A stretch of DNA of 11,300 bases from Aquiluna sp. (GCA_016780945.1 JADHKY010000030.1:1-11300); one strand, 5' to 3'; numbered from the stretch's first letter, positions 1-5,990 are shown. Notes: a model not told the origin generated them from the sequence alone. Translations and numbers: made by a program.

Positions 1-408
1 AACGTGAGATCCGAGGCGCTCTAAAAACTCAAGCTTGTAGTCCATGTGTGGGTCATCAAGACCCCTGCCGTGCGGGACATAGAGGCTCCAGATCCTGATA
101 TCGCCAAATGTCGCACCCAGCGCCCTCGCCTCGAGAGAGTCCTTGAAATGCGGCTGCTGCGGAAAGGAAGTCTCGATGTCTGTTGGCTCTAGGTCTTTTT
201 TGTAGGCAAAGGCGACACCGTTCCACTGGTTTAGGCCGTGGGCGATGACCTCGTAGCCAATGGCTTCAAAGTCTGCGTAGGGGAACTGCTCGGGCTTGCA
301 CTTGATTTCCTGCATTGCCAGCACGTCTACTTGGGTGCGCTCCAAGAACTGAGTTACCCGCTGAGCCCTAGCTCTGACCGAGTTGACGTTCCAGGTAGCA
401 ATTTCCAC
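1..408 (-). CDS. xthA: Exodeoxyribonuclease III, N-terminal half (runs off left edge)
   Basis: AP endonuclease and 3'-5' exonuclease of base excision repair, a cytoplasmic EEP-fold phosphoesterase. The 136 visible residues begin MEIATWNVNSVRAR and contain QEIKC with Glu34, matching the metal-binding Glu34 of E. coli Xth, Asn7 of the first active-site motif, and the LYVPHGRG strand with Tyr110 at the place of catalytic Tyr109. Family proteins are about 260-270 aa, so roughly half is missing beyond position 1. The start is a GTG at 408-406: an in-frame TAG lies four codons upstream and no other start codon lies between. A TAGAGT box six bases upstream suggests a leaderless transcript; the AGGAG touching the GTG is too close to act as a normal ribosome site. 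Divergent from pyrE with 15 bases between starts. Identification is firm; the leaderless start is inferred. Confidence 0.93.
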   Translation of the reverse strand, partial: MEIATWNVNSVRARAQRVTQFLERTQVDVLAMQEIKCKPEQFPYADFEAIGYEVIAHGLNQWNGVAFAYKKDLEPTDIETSFPQQPHFKDSLEARALGATFGDIRIWSLYVPHGRGLDDPHMDYKLEFLERLGSHV

Positions 409-423
409 TCCTAAACTCTAACT
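409..423. promoter_or_regulatory. Divergent leaderless promoter pair, xthA and pyrE
   Basis: The whole intergenic space is 15 bases. On the plus strand TAAACT (412-417) is followed by six bases and then the pyrE ATG. On the minus strand TAGAGT (420-415) is followed by six bases and then the xthA GTG. Both fit the actinobacterial TAnnnT -10 consensus at the distance expected when the start codon is the first transcribed base. The two boxes share positions 415-417, so polymerase probably cannot occupy both at once. No convincing -35 box was found for either direction. Assignment is by pattern only. Confidence 0.6.
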
Positions 424-981
424 ATGAGTGGTAGCTCCCAAGACAAGACCCAGCTCGCCAAATTGGTTGCCCAGTTGGCGGTGGTGCATGGAAAGGTGAC
501 CCTTTCCTCTGGCATCGAGGCTGACTACTACGTCGACCTGCGCAGAGCCACCCTGCATCACGAGGCTGCGGTTTTGGTGGGCAAGGTGATGCTTGATCTC
601 TTTGCTGAGGCGGGCCTAAAGCCCGATGCCGTTGGTGGCTTGACCATGGGCGCGGACCCGGTGGCGAGTGCGATGCTCCATCAGGCCAGCGCCAGAGGCT
701 TGCAGCTGGACGCGTTTGTGGTTCGAAAAGAAGCGAAGAAGCACGGCATGGCTCGCCAGGTCGAGGGGCCTGACATTCACGGTCGTAAAGTCGTGATTCT
801 TGAGGACACTTCCACGACCGGAGGCTCCCCTTTGACAGCTGCAAAGGCTGCCGAGGAGGCCGGGGCCGAGGTGCTTGCTGTTGCCACTGTCGTAGATCGT
901 GATACGGGTGCTCGGGCGGCTATAGAATCAGCTGGCTATGCGTATTACTCGGCACTCTCGCTGAGTGATTTAGGTCTTTAG
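424..981 (+). CDS. pyrE: Orotate phosphoribosyltransferase
   Basis: Converts orotate and PRPP to orotidine 5'-monophosphate in de novo pyrimidine synthesis; cytoplasmic, usually a dimer. The 185-aa protein has the family's N-terminal signature VHGKVTLSSGIEADYYVDLR (21-40), the catalytic-loop lysines in RKEAKKHG (101-108) and the PRPP-binding loop VVILEDTSTTGGS (123-135). Length is normal for the short actinobacterial form. The ATG at 424 has no Shine-Dalgarno site but has a TAAACT -10 box ending seven bases upstream, so a leaderless mRNA is likely. Other family members begin close to this point. The gene lies 14 bases ahead of an MFS transporter on the same strand, probably as one transcript, and is divergent from xthA. 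Confidence 0.95.
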   Translation: MSGSSQDKTQLAKLVAQLAVVHGKVTLSSGIEADYYVDLRRATLHHEAAVLVGKVMLDLFAEAGLKPDAVGGLTMGADPVASAMLHQASARGLQLDAFVVRKEAKKHGMARQVEGPDIHGRKVVILEDTSTTGGSPLTAAKAAEEAGAEVLAVATVVDRDTGARAAIESAGYAYYSALSLSDLGL

Positions 982-995
982 ATAAGAGGGTTTAG

Positions 996-2201
996 GTGCA
1001 GCGAACTTTCGCGCCTTTCATTCTCACCCAGTTTGCATCCATCACCAGCGTGATCTCTGGGTCGATGGTGTTTATCGCCATACCCTGGATAGCACTTGAG
1101 CTTGTGGGCTCGGCCGCAACCGCGGGTTTGGTTGTGGCAATCACAGGAATTCCAGGTCTAATCTTTGCCCCGCTGGTGGGGTCAGTAATTGACCGCTTTG
1201 GTCGCAAGCGGACCGCGGTCTGGGTAGAGTTCCTCACCGCCTTTACAGCACTCTTGATTCCCCTTGTTGACTGGGCCATCGGGCTAACCATTCCTCTTTT
1301 GATTGCAATTGGAATTGCTCGTGGAGTGGTTGCACCAGGCGGCGGCACAGCGAGGAAGTCGCTGGTTCCGGACGTGGCGGAGCCGGCGAAGATGACCTTG
1401 GATAGAGCCAACTCGATCCATGAGGCTATTTTCGCTGCGGGTTTTGCAATTGGGCCGGCGCTCGCAACCTTCTTTATTGCGCTTATCGGCTCAACCAATA
1501 CGTTTTATGTCGTGGCCTTGATGGGCTTTCTCTCGGCCCTTTTTGCAATGCTGATTTTTGTCACCGAGAAGCACGAGGCAAATGATGAGAGCGAGAAGGA
1601 GCCGTTCTTTATCTATGCGCTTCAGGGCTTCAAGATTCTCTTTTCTAATCCGGCCGTATTTGTAATGATGGCGGCAATTATGACCCTTGCGGTTATCTAC
1701 CTTCCGACAGAGATGGTGGTGCTTCCCGCACACTTCACCGCCCTGGGTGACCCTGAGGGTCTGGGCCTAGTTATCTCGGCGGGAGCCGGGGCATCTGTCA
1801 TCGGAGCCCTTGGCTTTGAGAAGCTGCACAAGCGCTTTAGCTATGCCGCAATTTTGAGGATGGCAGTTTTGGGCATTGGCATTTCGATGTTCCCATTGAG
1901 TTTCTTGCCACCGGTTCCCCTGATGGTGTTTTTCTTTTTCTTCCTGGGTCTTGCCTGGGGCCCGCTGCTCCCGCTTTTGAACACCGTTATTCAAAAGAAG
2001 ATCCCCGCAAACAAGCGAGGCAGGGTGTTTGCACTTGAGATGACGATTTGGCATGCGGGGCCACTTATTTCGATGTATGCGGTTGGCTCTGCGGTTGATG
2101 CCCTAGGTGTTGGACCGGTCTACCTATTCCTCGCCGCCGGGGTATTTGCGGCCGCACTCTTGGTCTCTTTCAACCGCTACATCAAACAGCTAAACACCTA
2201 G
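996..2201 (+). CDS. MFS transporter, 12 TM, substrate unknown
   Basis: Inner-membrane secondary transporter of the major facilitator superfamily, 401 aa, with hydrophobic segments spread over the whole length in a 6+6 pattern. The cytoplasmic loop between TM2 and TM3 carries the MFS motif A as GSVIDRFGRKR (62-72). A charged central loop, EKHEANDESEKE, near residue 190-202 separates the two halves. The sequence resembles the MFS_3 (EntS-like) exporter branch, but nothing visible fixes the substrate. The start is GTG at 996, preceded by a GAGGG ribosome site (986-990) five bases away. It follows pyrE by 14 bases, so it is likely co-transcribed and translated from its own ribosome site. The link with pyrE may be only positional. 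Confidence 0.85.
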   Translation: MQRTFAPFILTQFASITSVISGSMVFIAIPWIALELVGSAATAGLVVAITGIPGLIFAPLVGSVIDRFGRKRTAVWVEFLTAFTALLIPLVDWAIGLTIPLLIAIGIARGVVAPGGGTARKSLVPDVAEPAKMTLDRANSIHEAIFAAGFAIGPALATFFIALIGSTNTFYVVALMGFLSALFAMLIFVTEKHEANDESEKEPFFIYALQGFKILFSNPAVFVMMAAIMTLAVIYLPTEMVVLPAHFTALGDPEGLGLVISAGAGASVIGALGFEKLHKRFSYAAILRMAVLGIGISMFPLSFLPPVPLMVFFFFFLGLAWGPLLPLLNTVIQKKIPANKRGRVFALEMTIWHAGPLISMYAVGSAVDALGVGPVYLFLAAGVFAAALLVSFNRYIKQLNT

Positions 2202-2220
2202 TTCTCCACAACCCGCGCCC

Positions 2221-2237
2221 AGGGCGTTGATGGCCCT
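2221..2237 (+). terminator. Weak hairpin after the MFS gene, possible terminator
   Basis: AGGGC (2221-2225) and GCCCT (2233-2237) form a perfect 5-bp inverted repeat with a 7-base loop, 19 bases after the MFS stop codon. No T-tract follows, so it is not a classical intrinsic terminator. It could mark the end of the pyrE-MFS transcript before the separately promoted toxin-antitoxin module, or be chance. This gap (2202-2303) otherwise holds only the phd promoter. Confidence 0.25.
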
Positions 2238-2267
2238 ACGAACTCCAGTAATACTCGAGCGATGACC

Positions 2268-2300
2268 TTGAAGCTGAAGAATAAATCAGATAATCTGATT
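2268..2300 (+). promoter_or_regulatory. phd-vapC promoter with palindromic operator
   Basis: TTGAAG (2268-2273) is a -35 box matching 4 of 6 consensus bases. A 17-base spacer leads to the -10 box TAATCT (2291-2296). The ATG at 2304 is eight bases past the box end, so the mRNA is probably leaderless. A perfect inverted repeat, AATCAGA (2284-2290) and TCTGATT (2294-2300) separated by three bases, covers the -10 box. Phd-type antitoxins, alone or with toxin, bind palindromes at their own promoter, so this is the expected autoregulatory operator. The repeat is seen directly; binding is inferred. Confidence 0.7.
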
Positions 2301-2303
2301 ACC

Positions 2304-2588
2304 ATGAAAAGGACCATGACTGCCACAGAAGTTGCTCGCAACTTCAGTGAGGTTTTGGATGCTGTTGAAGCTGGGGATGAAATCACGATCACCCGAGGCA
2401 ACAAGCCTGTGGCTGTCCTTGGCGAAGCCAAGGCTGTTCCCAACTCCATCGCGCTCAAAGCCGCCATGCGTGAGCACTACAAAAAGTATGGCTTCATTAC
2501 CCAAGATGAGGCGGACGAGATGATTGCTCAGATCCGCGCGGATCGGGACGCAGATTTGTCCATGGAGGCCGACTTTTGGAAAAACTAG
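2304..2588 (+). CDS. Type II antitoxin, Phd/YefM (VapB-like) family
   Basis: Antitoxin that would neutralise the VapC RNase encoded just downstream and repress its own operon. The 94-aa protein has the Phd fold signature: TATEVARNFSEVLDAVEAGD (6-25), then EITITRGNKPVAVLG (26-40). The C-terminal part is charged and helical (KAAMREHYKKYG, then DEADEMIAQIRADRDADL), as expected for the segment that wraps the toxin. The ATG at 2304 is chosen over an in-frame ATG at 2262, because the longer start would place translation upstream of the -10 box and operator at 2284-2300. An ATG at 2316 is also possible. The 3' end overlaps vapC by 13 bases. A PhdYeFM family call is firm; the exact DNA-binding behaviour is inferred. 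Confidence 0.88.
   Translation: MKRTMTATEVARNFSEVLDAVEAGDEITITRGNKPVAVLGEAKAVPNSIALKAAMREHYKKYGFITQDEADEMIAQIRADRDADLSMEADFWKN
2564..2578 (+). promoter_or_regulatory. Shine-Dalgarno site and TTG start of vapC inside phd
   Basis: A full GGAGG (2564-2568) lies within the last codons of the antitoxin gene, seven bases before the TTG at 2576. It decides the toxin start: the next residues read EKLVLDSTVW, which places the first PIN aspartate at residue 7, where VapC proteins have it. A strong ribosome site paired with a weak start codon, overlapping the antitoxin stop, implies translational coupling. Confidence 0.75.
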
Positions 2589-2977
2589 TTCTTGATTCCA
2601 CGGTCTGGATTGACATCGAGCGCAACAACTCAGCATTGGATGATGTTTTGAGTGATGACTACCAATTGATTCTCCCAGCGGTTGTCTCTGCCGAGCTGCG
2701 TTACAAATTTGCCAACTATCTCATGGGCCCTGAGAAGCAACAGGAGGCAAGAAACTTTTTGGCGCTCGTTGAATCAGTCTGCGATTTTGCGCCATTTGAT
2801 ACTTATGTCGTTGAGAAATACGTTGACCTGCGCTCTTACTGCAAACGTGAGGGGGCTCCCCGATCAGTTCACGACTTAATGATCGCCGCAACCGCGGTGA
2901 CTTACGGAGCACTCCTAAAGTCTGCCGACAACAAAGCGAAGTTTGAAGAGCTGCCAAACCTAAGGGTGCTGCCTTAG
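2576..2977 (+). CDS. vapC: VapC-type PIN-domain toxin (endoribonuclease)
   Basis: Mg2+-dependent single-strand RNase toxin; characterised VapCs cleave tRNA or the rRNA sarcin-ricin loop, but the target here cannot be read from sequence. The 133-aa protein is one complete PIN domain. The acidic active-site residues are present: Asp7 in LDSTVWID, Glu40 in VSAELRYKF, Asp100 in HDLMIAATA and Asp118 in SADNKAKF. The C-terminal ELPNLRVL matches the usual last strand. The start is TTG at 2576 with a GGAGG seven bases upstream. It overlaps the antitoxin gene by 13 bases, forming one operon. All catalytic acids are intact, so the toxin looks functional. The usual VapC partners are VapB or Phd proteins, consistent with the neighbour. 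Confidence 0.9.
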   Translation: MEKLVLDSTVWIDIERNNSALDDVLSDDYQLILPAVVSAELRYKFANYLMGPEKQQEARNFLALVESVCDFAPFDTYVVEKYVDLRSYCKREGAPRSVHDLMIAATAVTYGALLKSADNKAKFEELPNLRVLP

Positions 2978-2982
2978 CGCCC

Positions 2983-2988
2983 TAGGCT
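2983..2988 (+). promoter_or_regulatory. -10 box of the RNA methyltransferase gene
   Basis: TAGGCT fits TAnnnT and is followed by seven bases and then the ATG at 2996, the leaderless arrangement. It starts five bases after the vapC stop, so the methyltransferase can be transcribed independently of the toxin-antitoxin operon. No -35 box was seen. The same hexamer precedes the genes at 5634 and 8594. Confidence 0.5.
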
Positions 2989-2995
2989 TGAGCGG

Positions 2996-3652
2996 ATGAG
3001 CGAAGAGATCCAAGAACCGATTGCGGTTCCAACCTGGGGTGTTGGTCCATTCGAAGGTGATCCCAATGCACACCCCGACTTCGCAAAGTTTGATCCTGAG
3101 CTTTTGGCAAGTGGCGACACAAGAAACGTCGTAGATCGCTATCGCTACTGGAAGATGGAAGAAATCGTAAGAGAACTCGATGGCAGACGGCACCCCTTCC
3201 ACGTCGCAATCGAGAACTGGCAGCACGATCTAAACATCGGCTCAATAGTGAGAAATGCCAATGCTTTTTTGGCCAAAGCGGTTCACATCGTCGGCAACAA
3301 GCGCTGGAACCGCAGAGGCGCCATGGTCACCGACCGCTATCAGCACGTCACCCACCACCCGACCATCGAAGAGCTGATCGAGTGGGCAAGTAGCGCGGGG
3401 CCAAATGGTGGGAAGCTGCCGATTGTTGCCATTGACAATGTGCCTGGCTGTCAGCAACTTGAAAAGTATGAGCTTCCAAAGGAGTGCTTGCTGCTTTTTG
3501 GGCAGGAGGGCCCTGGACTCTCGCAGGCTGCACTCGATGCCTCGGATGTTGTGCTGGAAATTAGCCAGTTTGGCTCGACAAGATCCATTAATGCCTCTGC
3601 GGCTGCCGCAATAACTATGCACACTTGGGTGATGCAGCACGTTTTTAGTTAG
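2996..3652 (+). CDS. SpoU/TrmH-family RNA 2'-O-methyltransferase
   Basis: Knotted (SPOUT) methyltransferase that would transfer a methyl group from S-adenosylmethionine to a ribose 2'-OH in tRNA or rRNA. The 218-aa protein shows the three family motifs: motif 1 as NIGSIVRNANAF with Asn80 and catalytic-type Arg86, motif 2 as FGQEGPGLS (168-176), and motif 3 as QFGSTRSINASAAAAI (191-206), which builds the cofactor-binding knot. The first 65 residues are an acidic to aromatic extension (PTWGVGPFEGDP) typical of the actinobacterial version. The modified nucleotide cannot be told from sequence. The start has no Shine-Dalgarno site but has a TAGGCT box eight bases upstream. purA follows after 52 bases. 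Confidence 0.9.
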   Translation: MSEEIQEPIAVPTWGVGPFEGDPNAHPDFAKFDPELLASGDTRNVVDRYRYWKMEEIVRELDGRRHPFHVAIENWQHDLNIGSIVRNANAFLAKAVHIVGNKRWNRRGAMVTDRYQHVTHHPTIEELIEWASSAGPNGGKLPIVAIDNVPGCQQLEKYELPKECLLLFGQEGPGLSQAALDASDVVLEISQFGSTRSINASAAAAITMHTWVMQHVFS

Positions 3653-3679
3653 ACTTTGTTAGGGCTGAAGCCTCAAGTC

Positions 3680-3697
3680 CCCCATTTTTGAAAGGGG
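3680..3697 (+). promoter_or_regulatory. purA ribosome site inside a possible hairpin
   Basis: The purA Shine-Dalgarno sequence AAAGGGG (3691-3697) lies seven bases before the ATG. CCCC (3680-3683) can pair with GGGG (3694-3697), and TTT (3685-3687) with AAA (3691-3693), leaving one bulged A and a 3-base loop. That would hide the ribosome site. No known purine riboswitch core is present. The structure is short and its role is speculative. Confidence 0.35.
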
Positions 3698-3704
3698 TTT
3701 AGCC

Positions 3705-4988
3705 ATGCCAGCAGTAGTCCTAGTCGGAGCCCAGTGGGGCGACGAGGGAAAGGGCAAGGCGACAGACCTACTCGGTGATCGCGTTGACTACGTTGTCCGC
3801 TATCAGGGTGGTAATAACGCAGGCCACACCGTTGTCATTGGTGACAAAAAGTTTGCTCTCCACCTTCTTCCCTCAGGCATCCTGACCCCAGGCTGCATCC
3901 CAGTTATCGGAAACGGGGTGGTTGTAGACCTCGAGGTGCTCTTTAGGGAGATTGACGGACTCAACGAAAAAGGTGTCGACACCTCAAAGCTTCTAATCTC
4001 AGCAAACGCCCACATCATCACCCCGTATCACGTGACGGTGGACAAGGTTTCAGAGCGCTTCTTGGGTAAGCGAGCTATCGGCACCACCGGTCGCGGCATC
4101 GGCCCCACCTACGGCGACAAGATAGGTCGTCTCGGAATCAGGGTCCAAGACCTCTTCGACGAGAGCATCCTGACCCAGAAGGTTGAGGGGGCTCTTCACC
4201 AAAAGAACGAGCTTCTTGTGAAGGTTTATAACCGAGCGGCAGTCAAAACCTCTGATGTCGTTGAGCACTTGCTTTCTTTTGCAGAGCGCCTAAGGCCAAT
4301 GGTTGCCGACACCTCGTTGGTCTTGAACAACGCTCTGGATGAGGGTAAGACGGTGTTGCTCGAGGGCGGCCAGGGAACCCTCTTGGATGTTGATCACGGC
4401 ACTTACCCATTTGTTACCTCATCCAGCCCAATTTCTGGAGGAGCCACCACAGGAAGTGGCATTGGGCCAACCAAGATATCTGGCGTTATTGGAATCCTTA
4501 AGGCCTACACCACAAGGGTTGGTGCTGGTCCCTTCCCAACCGAGCTCTTCGATGAGTGGGGCGAGTATCTGCGCAAGCAGGGTGGCGAGGTCGGAACCAC
4601 CACCGGACGTGAGCGTCGCTGCGGATGGTTCGATGCTCCGATTGCGCGCTATGCCACAAGAATCAATGGCCTGACAGATATCTTCCTCACAAAGTTGGAC
4701 GTTCTCAGCGGCATCAAGGAGATTCCTGTGTGTGTTGCCTATGAGGTTGATGGCAAGAGGGTTGATGAGGTGCCGGTATCACAGACCGACTTCCACCACG
4801 CAAAGCCAATGTATGAAATGTTCCCGGGTTGGGAAGAAGACATTACCTCGGTAACGAGCTTCGAAGAGCTTCCTCAGAACGCCCAGGACTATGTTCTTGC
4901 GCTTGAAAAAATGAGCGGGACGAGAATCTCCGCAATCGGTGTTGGACCGGATAGAAATGCAACCCTTGTCCGACACGAGATGCTCTAA
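3705..4988 (+). CDS. purA: Adenylosuccinate synthetase
   Basis: Joins IMP and aspartate with GTP hydrolysis to give adenylosuccinate, the first committed step to AMP; cytoplasmic homodimer. The 427-aa length is standard. Visible hallmarks are the P-loop-like GDEGKGK (12-18) with catalytic Asp13, NNAGHT (37-42) with catalytic His41, the IMP-binding TTGRGIGPTY near residue 126-135, DVDHGTYPFVTSSS in the middle, the GTP/aspartate loop TTTGRERRCGWFDA, and the C-terminal GVGPDRNAT. The ATG at 3705 gives exactly the canonical MPAVVLVGAQWGDEGKGK start and is preceded by AAGGGG. It lies 52 bases after the methyltransferase gene and may share its transcript; a TAGACT box at 3650-3655 could start a separate one with a leader of about 45 bases. 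The stop codon lies in a short inverted repeat (4981-4993). Confidence 0.97.
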   Translation: MPAVVLVGAQWGDEGKGKATDLLGDRVDYVVRYQGGNNAGHTVVIGDKKFALHLLPSGILTPGCIPVIGNGVVVDLEVLFREIDGLNEKGVDTSKLLISANAHIITPYHVTVDKVSERFLGKRAIGTTGRGIGPTYGDKIGRLGIRVQDLFDESILTQKVEGALHQKNELLVKVYNRAAVKTSDVVEHLLSFAERLRPMVADTSLVLNNALDEGKTVLLEGGQGTLLDVDHGTYPFVTSSSPISGGATTGSGIGPTKISGVIGILKAYTTRVGAGPFPTELFDEWGEYLRKQGGEVGTTTGRERRCGWFDAPIARYATRINGLTDIFLTKLDVLSGIKEIPVCVAYEVDGKRVDEVPVSQTDFHHAKPMYEMFPGWEEDITSVTSFEELPQNAQDYVLALEKMSGTRISAIGVGPDRNATLVRHEML

Positions 4989-5027
4989 GAGCACGATCGT
5001 CTAACTCTCTTCAGGGAGACTTACCAG

Positions 5028-5612
5028 ATGAGCGACACCAGGCCAGAAGAACTTGAGGGCATCCCCTATCCGGATGAAGCCTTCAACACCTGGGGTGCTG
5101 CTGCGGTCGGTGTAGACCCTCTCGCAGCCAGCTTCACCTCTCTTCCCTATCAGCCGGTCAGGCCTCACGTTCCCTTCTATCGCTTTGTTGCGTATCCGGA
5201 CATCCTGGATTTGCGCAAGGCGGGCTATGAGATGGACAGGTTCATTCCGCTATTTGATCGCCTGGAGGACATTCGCTATCGCGAGGCGTTGCAACTGAGC
5301 GACATGCTTCACCACCCGAACCCGATGCTGCCCTGGAATCCAAGGCGTGCACGAGAGCTGGAAATGGACGTCAGAAGTCAGCTTCACGAGCATGGCCTTG
5401 GCGACCTCCCAACACTGCTTAGAAGGTTTCTGGGCAAAGCGTTTCCGGGGGACACCATTAGCTATCTCAGCATCGATCTGGTGAATGTTTTCTTTTGGGC
5501 AGCAATCGCTGAGCTCGCAGATGATCTTGCATGGAAAGCTCCAAACCTGTCTTGGCAGGCTGAGTATTTGAGATTTCCACTGAGGACTCTCGCCCAGTTC
5601 GACTCAGCCTAA
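5028..5612 (+). CDS. Conserved-looking hypothetical protein, 194 aa
   Basis: I do not recognise the family. The ATG at 5028 has an AGGGAG ribosome site (5013-5018) nine bases upstream, and the frame stays open with codon use like the neighbours, so it is a real gene. The protein is soluble, with no signal peptide or transmembrane segment. The first 60 residues are rich in Pro, Tyr and acidic residues (GIPYPDEAFNTWG, then YQPVRPHVPFYRF). The rest looks helical and charged, with LRKAGYEMDRFIPLFDRLED, an HHPNPMLPWNPRRARELEMD loop, and a hydrophobic helix ending FFWAAIAELADDLAW. No metal-binding or nucleotide-binding motif stands out. It follows purA by 39 bases and is probably in the same transcript. 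The gene after it has its own promoter. Function unknown. Confidence 0.75.
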   Translation: MSDTRPEELEGIPYPDEAFNTWGAAAVGVDPLAASFTSLPYQPVRPHVPFYRFVAYPDILDLRKAGYEMDRFIPLFDRLEDIRYREALQLSDMLHHPNPMLPWNPRRARELEMDVRSQLHEHGLGDLPTLLRRFLGKAFPGDTISYLSIDLVNVFFWAAIAELADDLAWKAPNLSWQAEYLRFPLRTLAQFDSA

Positions 5613-5621
5613 CTTGGTATG

Positions 5622-5627
5622 TAGGCT
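5622..5627 (+). promoter_or_regulatory. -10 box of the TM2-domain gene
   Basis: TAGGCT followed by six bases and the ATG at 5634 matches the leaderless pattern. It lies just after the stop of the upstream gene (5610-5612). TTCGAC (5598-5603) at an 18-base spacing is a poor -35 candidate. The ATG has no Shine-Dalgarno site, which supports the reading. Confidence 0.5.
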
Positions 5628-5633
5628 GAAACC

Positions 5634-5990
5634 ATGAGTGAATGGACAGTAAAAGTACCGGGCAACGAGCACAAACTAACTACCGAGGAGCTCAAGCTCT
5701 GGGCCGAAGGCGGCAAGGTAAAGGGCGACACAATCGTTGTCGACTCTCGTGGTGAGCACTGGACCGCAAAGCAGATCCCTGGAGTCTTCTCCAAGCGGGA
5801 CTGGTTGGTTGCCCTCATTCTTTCGATATTTGTTGGATACTTTGGAATCGACAGGTTCTATCTGGGCAAGATCGGCACCGGCATTCTCAAGCTTCTGACA
5901 CTGGGTGCCTTCGGCATCTGGTCAATTATTGACATTGTCTTGATTGCTATCAAAAAGCTTGACGACAAAGAGGGTATGAAGCTCGCCTAG
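5634..5990 (+). CDS. TM2-domain membrane protein with GYF_2-like N-terminus
   Basis: Small inner-membrane protein of 118 aa, role unknown. Residues 1-53 form a soluble domain resembling GYF_2 (DUF4339): WTVKV near the start, LTTEELKLWAEGGKVKGDTIVV, then HWTAKQIPGVF. Residues 55-107 are a TM2 domain: KRDWLVALILSIF as the first membrane helix, the signature GYFGIDRFYLGK (68-79) in the turn, and a second helix through GIWSIIDIVLIAI. A short charged tail follows. TM2 proteins are found in many bacteria without a settled function, and N-terminal GYF_2 fusions are a known arrangement; the fusion here is judged by eye. The stop overlaps that of the convergent mutT gene: both are read from CTAG at 5987-5990. 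Confidence 0.85.
   Translation: MSEWTVKVPGNEHKLTTEELKLWAEGGKVKGDTIVVDSRGEHWTAKQIPGVFSKRDWLVALILSIFVGYFGIDRFYLGKIGTGILKLLTLGAFGIWSIIDIVLIAIKKLDDKEGMKLA

Noticed and set aside
383..388. TTGACG as a -35 box for pyrE
   Set aside because: The spacer to TAAACT would be 23 bases, too long, and the bases encode the conserved NVNS motif of exonuclease III.
422..844. 140-aa minus-strand open frame opposite pyrE
   Set aside because: It has no ribosome site and low-complexity Pro/Ser/Arg-rich composition; pyrE on the other strand is certain.
992..1498. 168-aa minus-strand open frame opposite the MFS gene
   Set aside because: Ala/Ile/Lys-rich sequence that mirrors transmembrane codons of the transporter; no start signal.
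2262..2303. Longer antitoxin start at ATG 2262
   Set aside because: It would place the promoter -10 box and operator inside the coding region, and the extra residues (MTLKLKNKSDNLIT) do not match the usual Phd N-terminus.
3661..3704. Purine riboswitch in front of purA
   Set aside because: The region is too short for the three-way junction, and none of the conserved purine-aptamer loop sequences are present.
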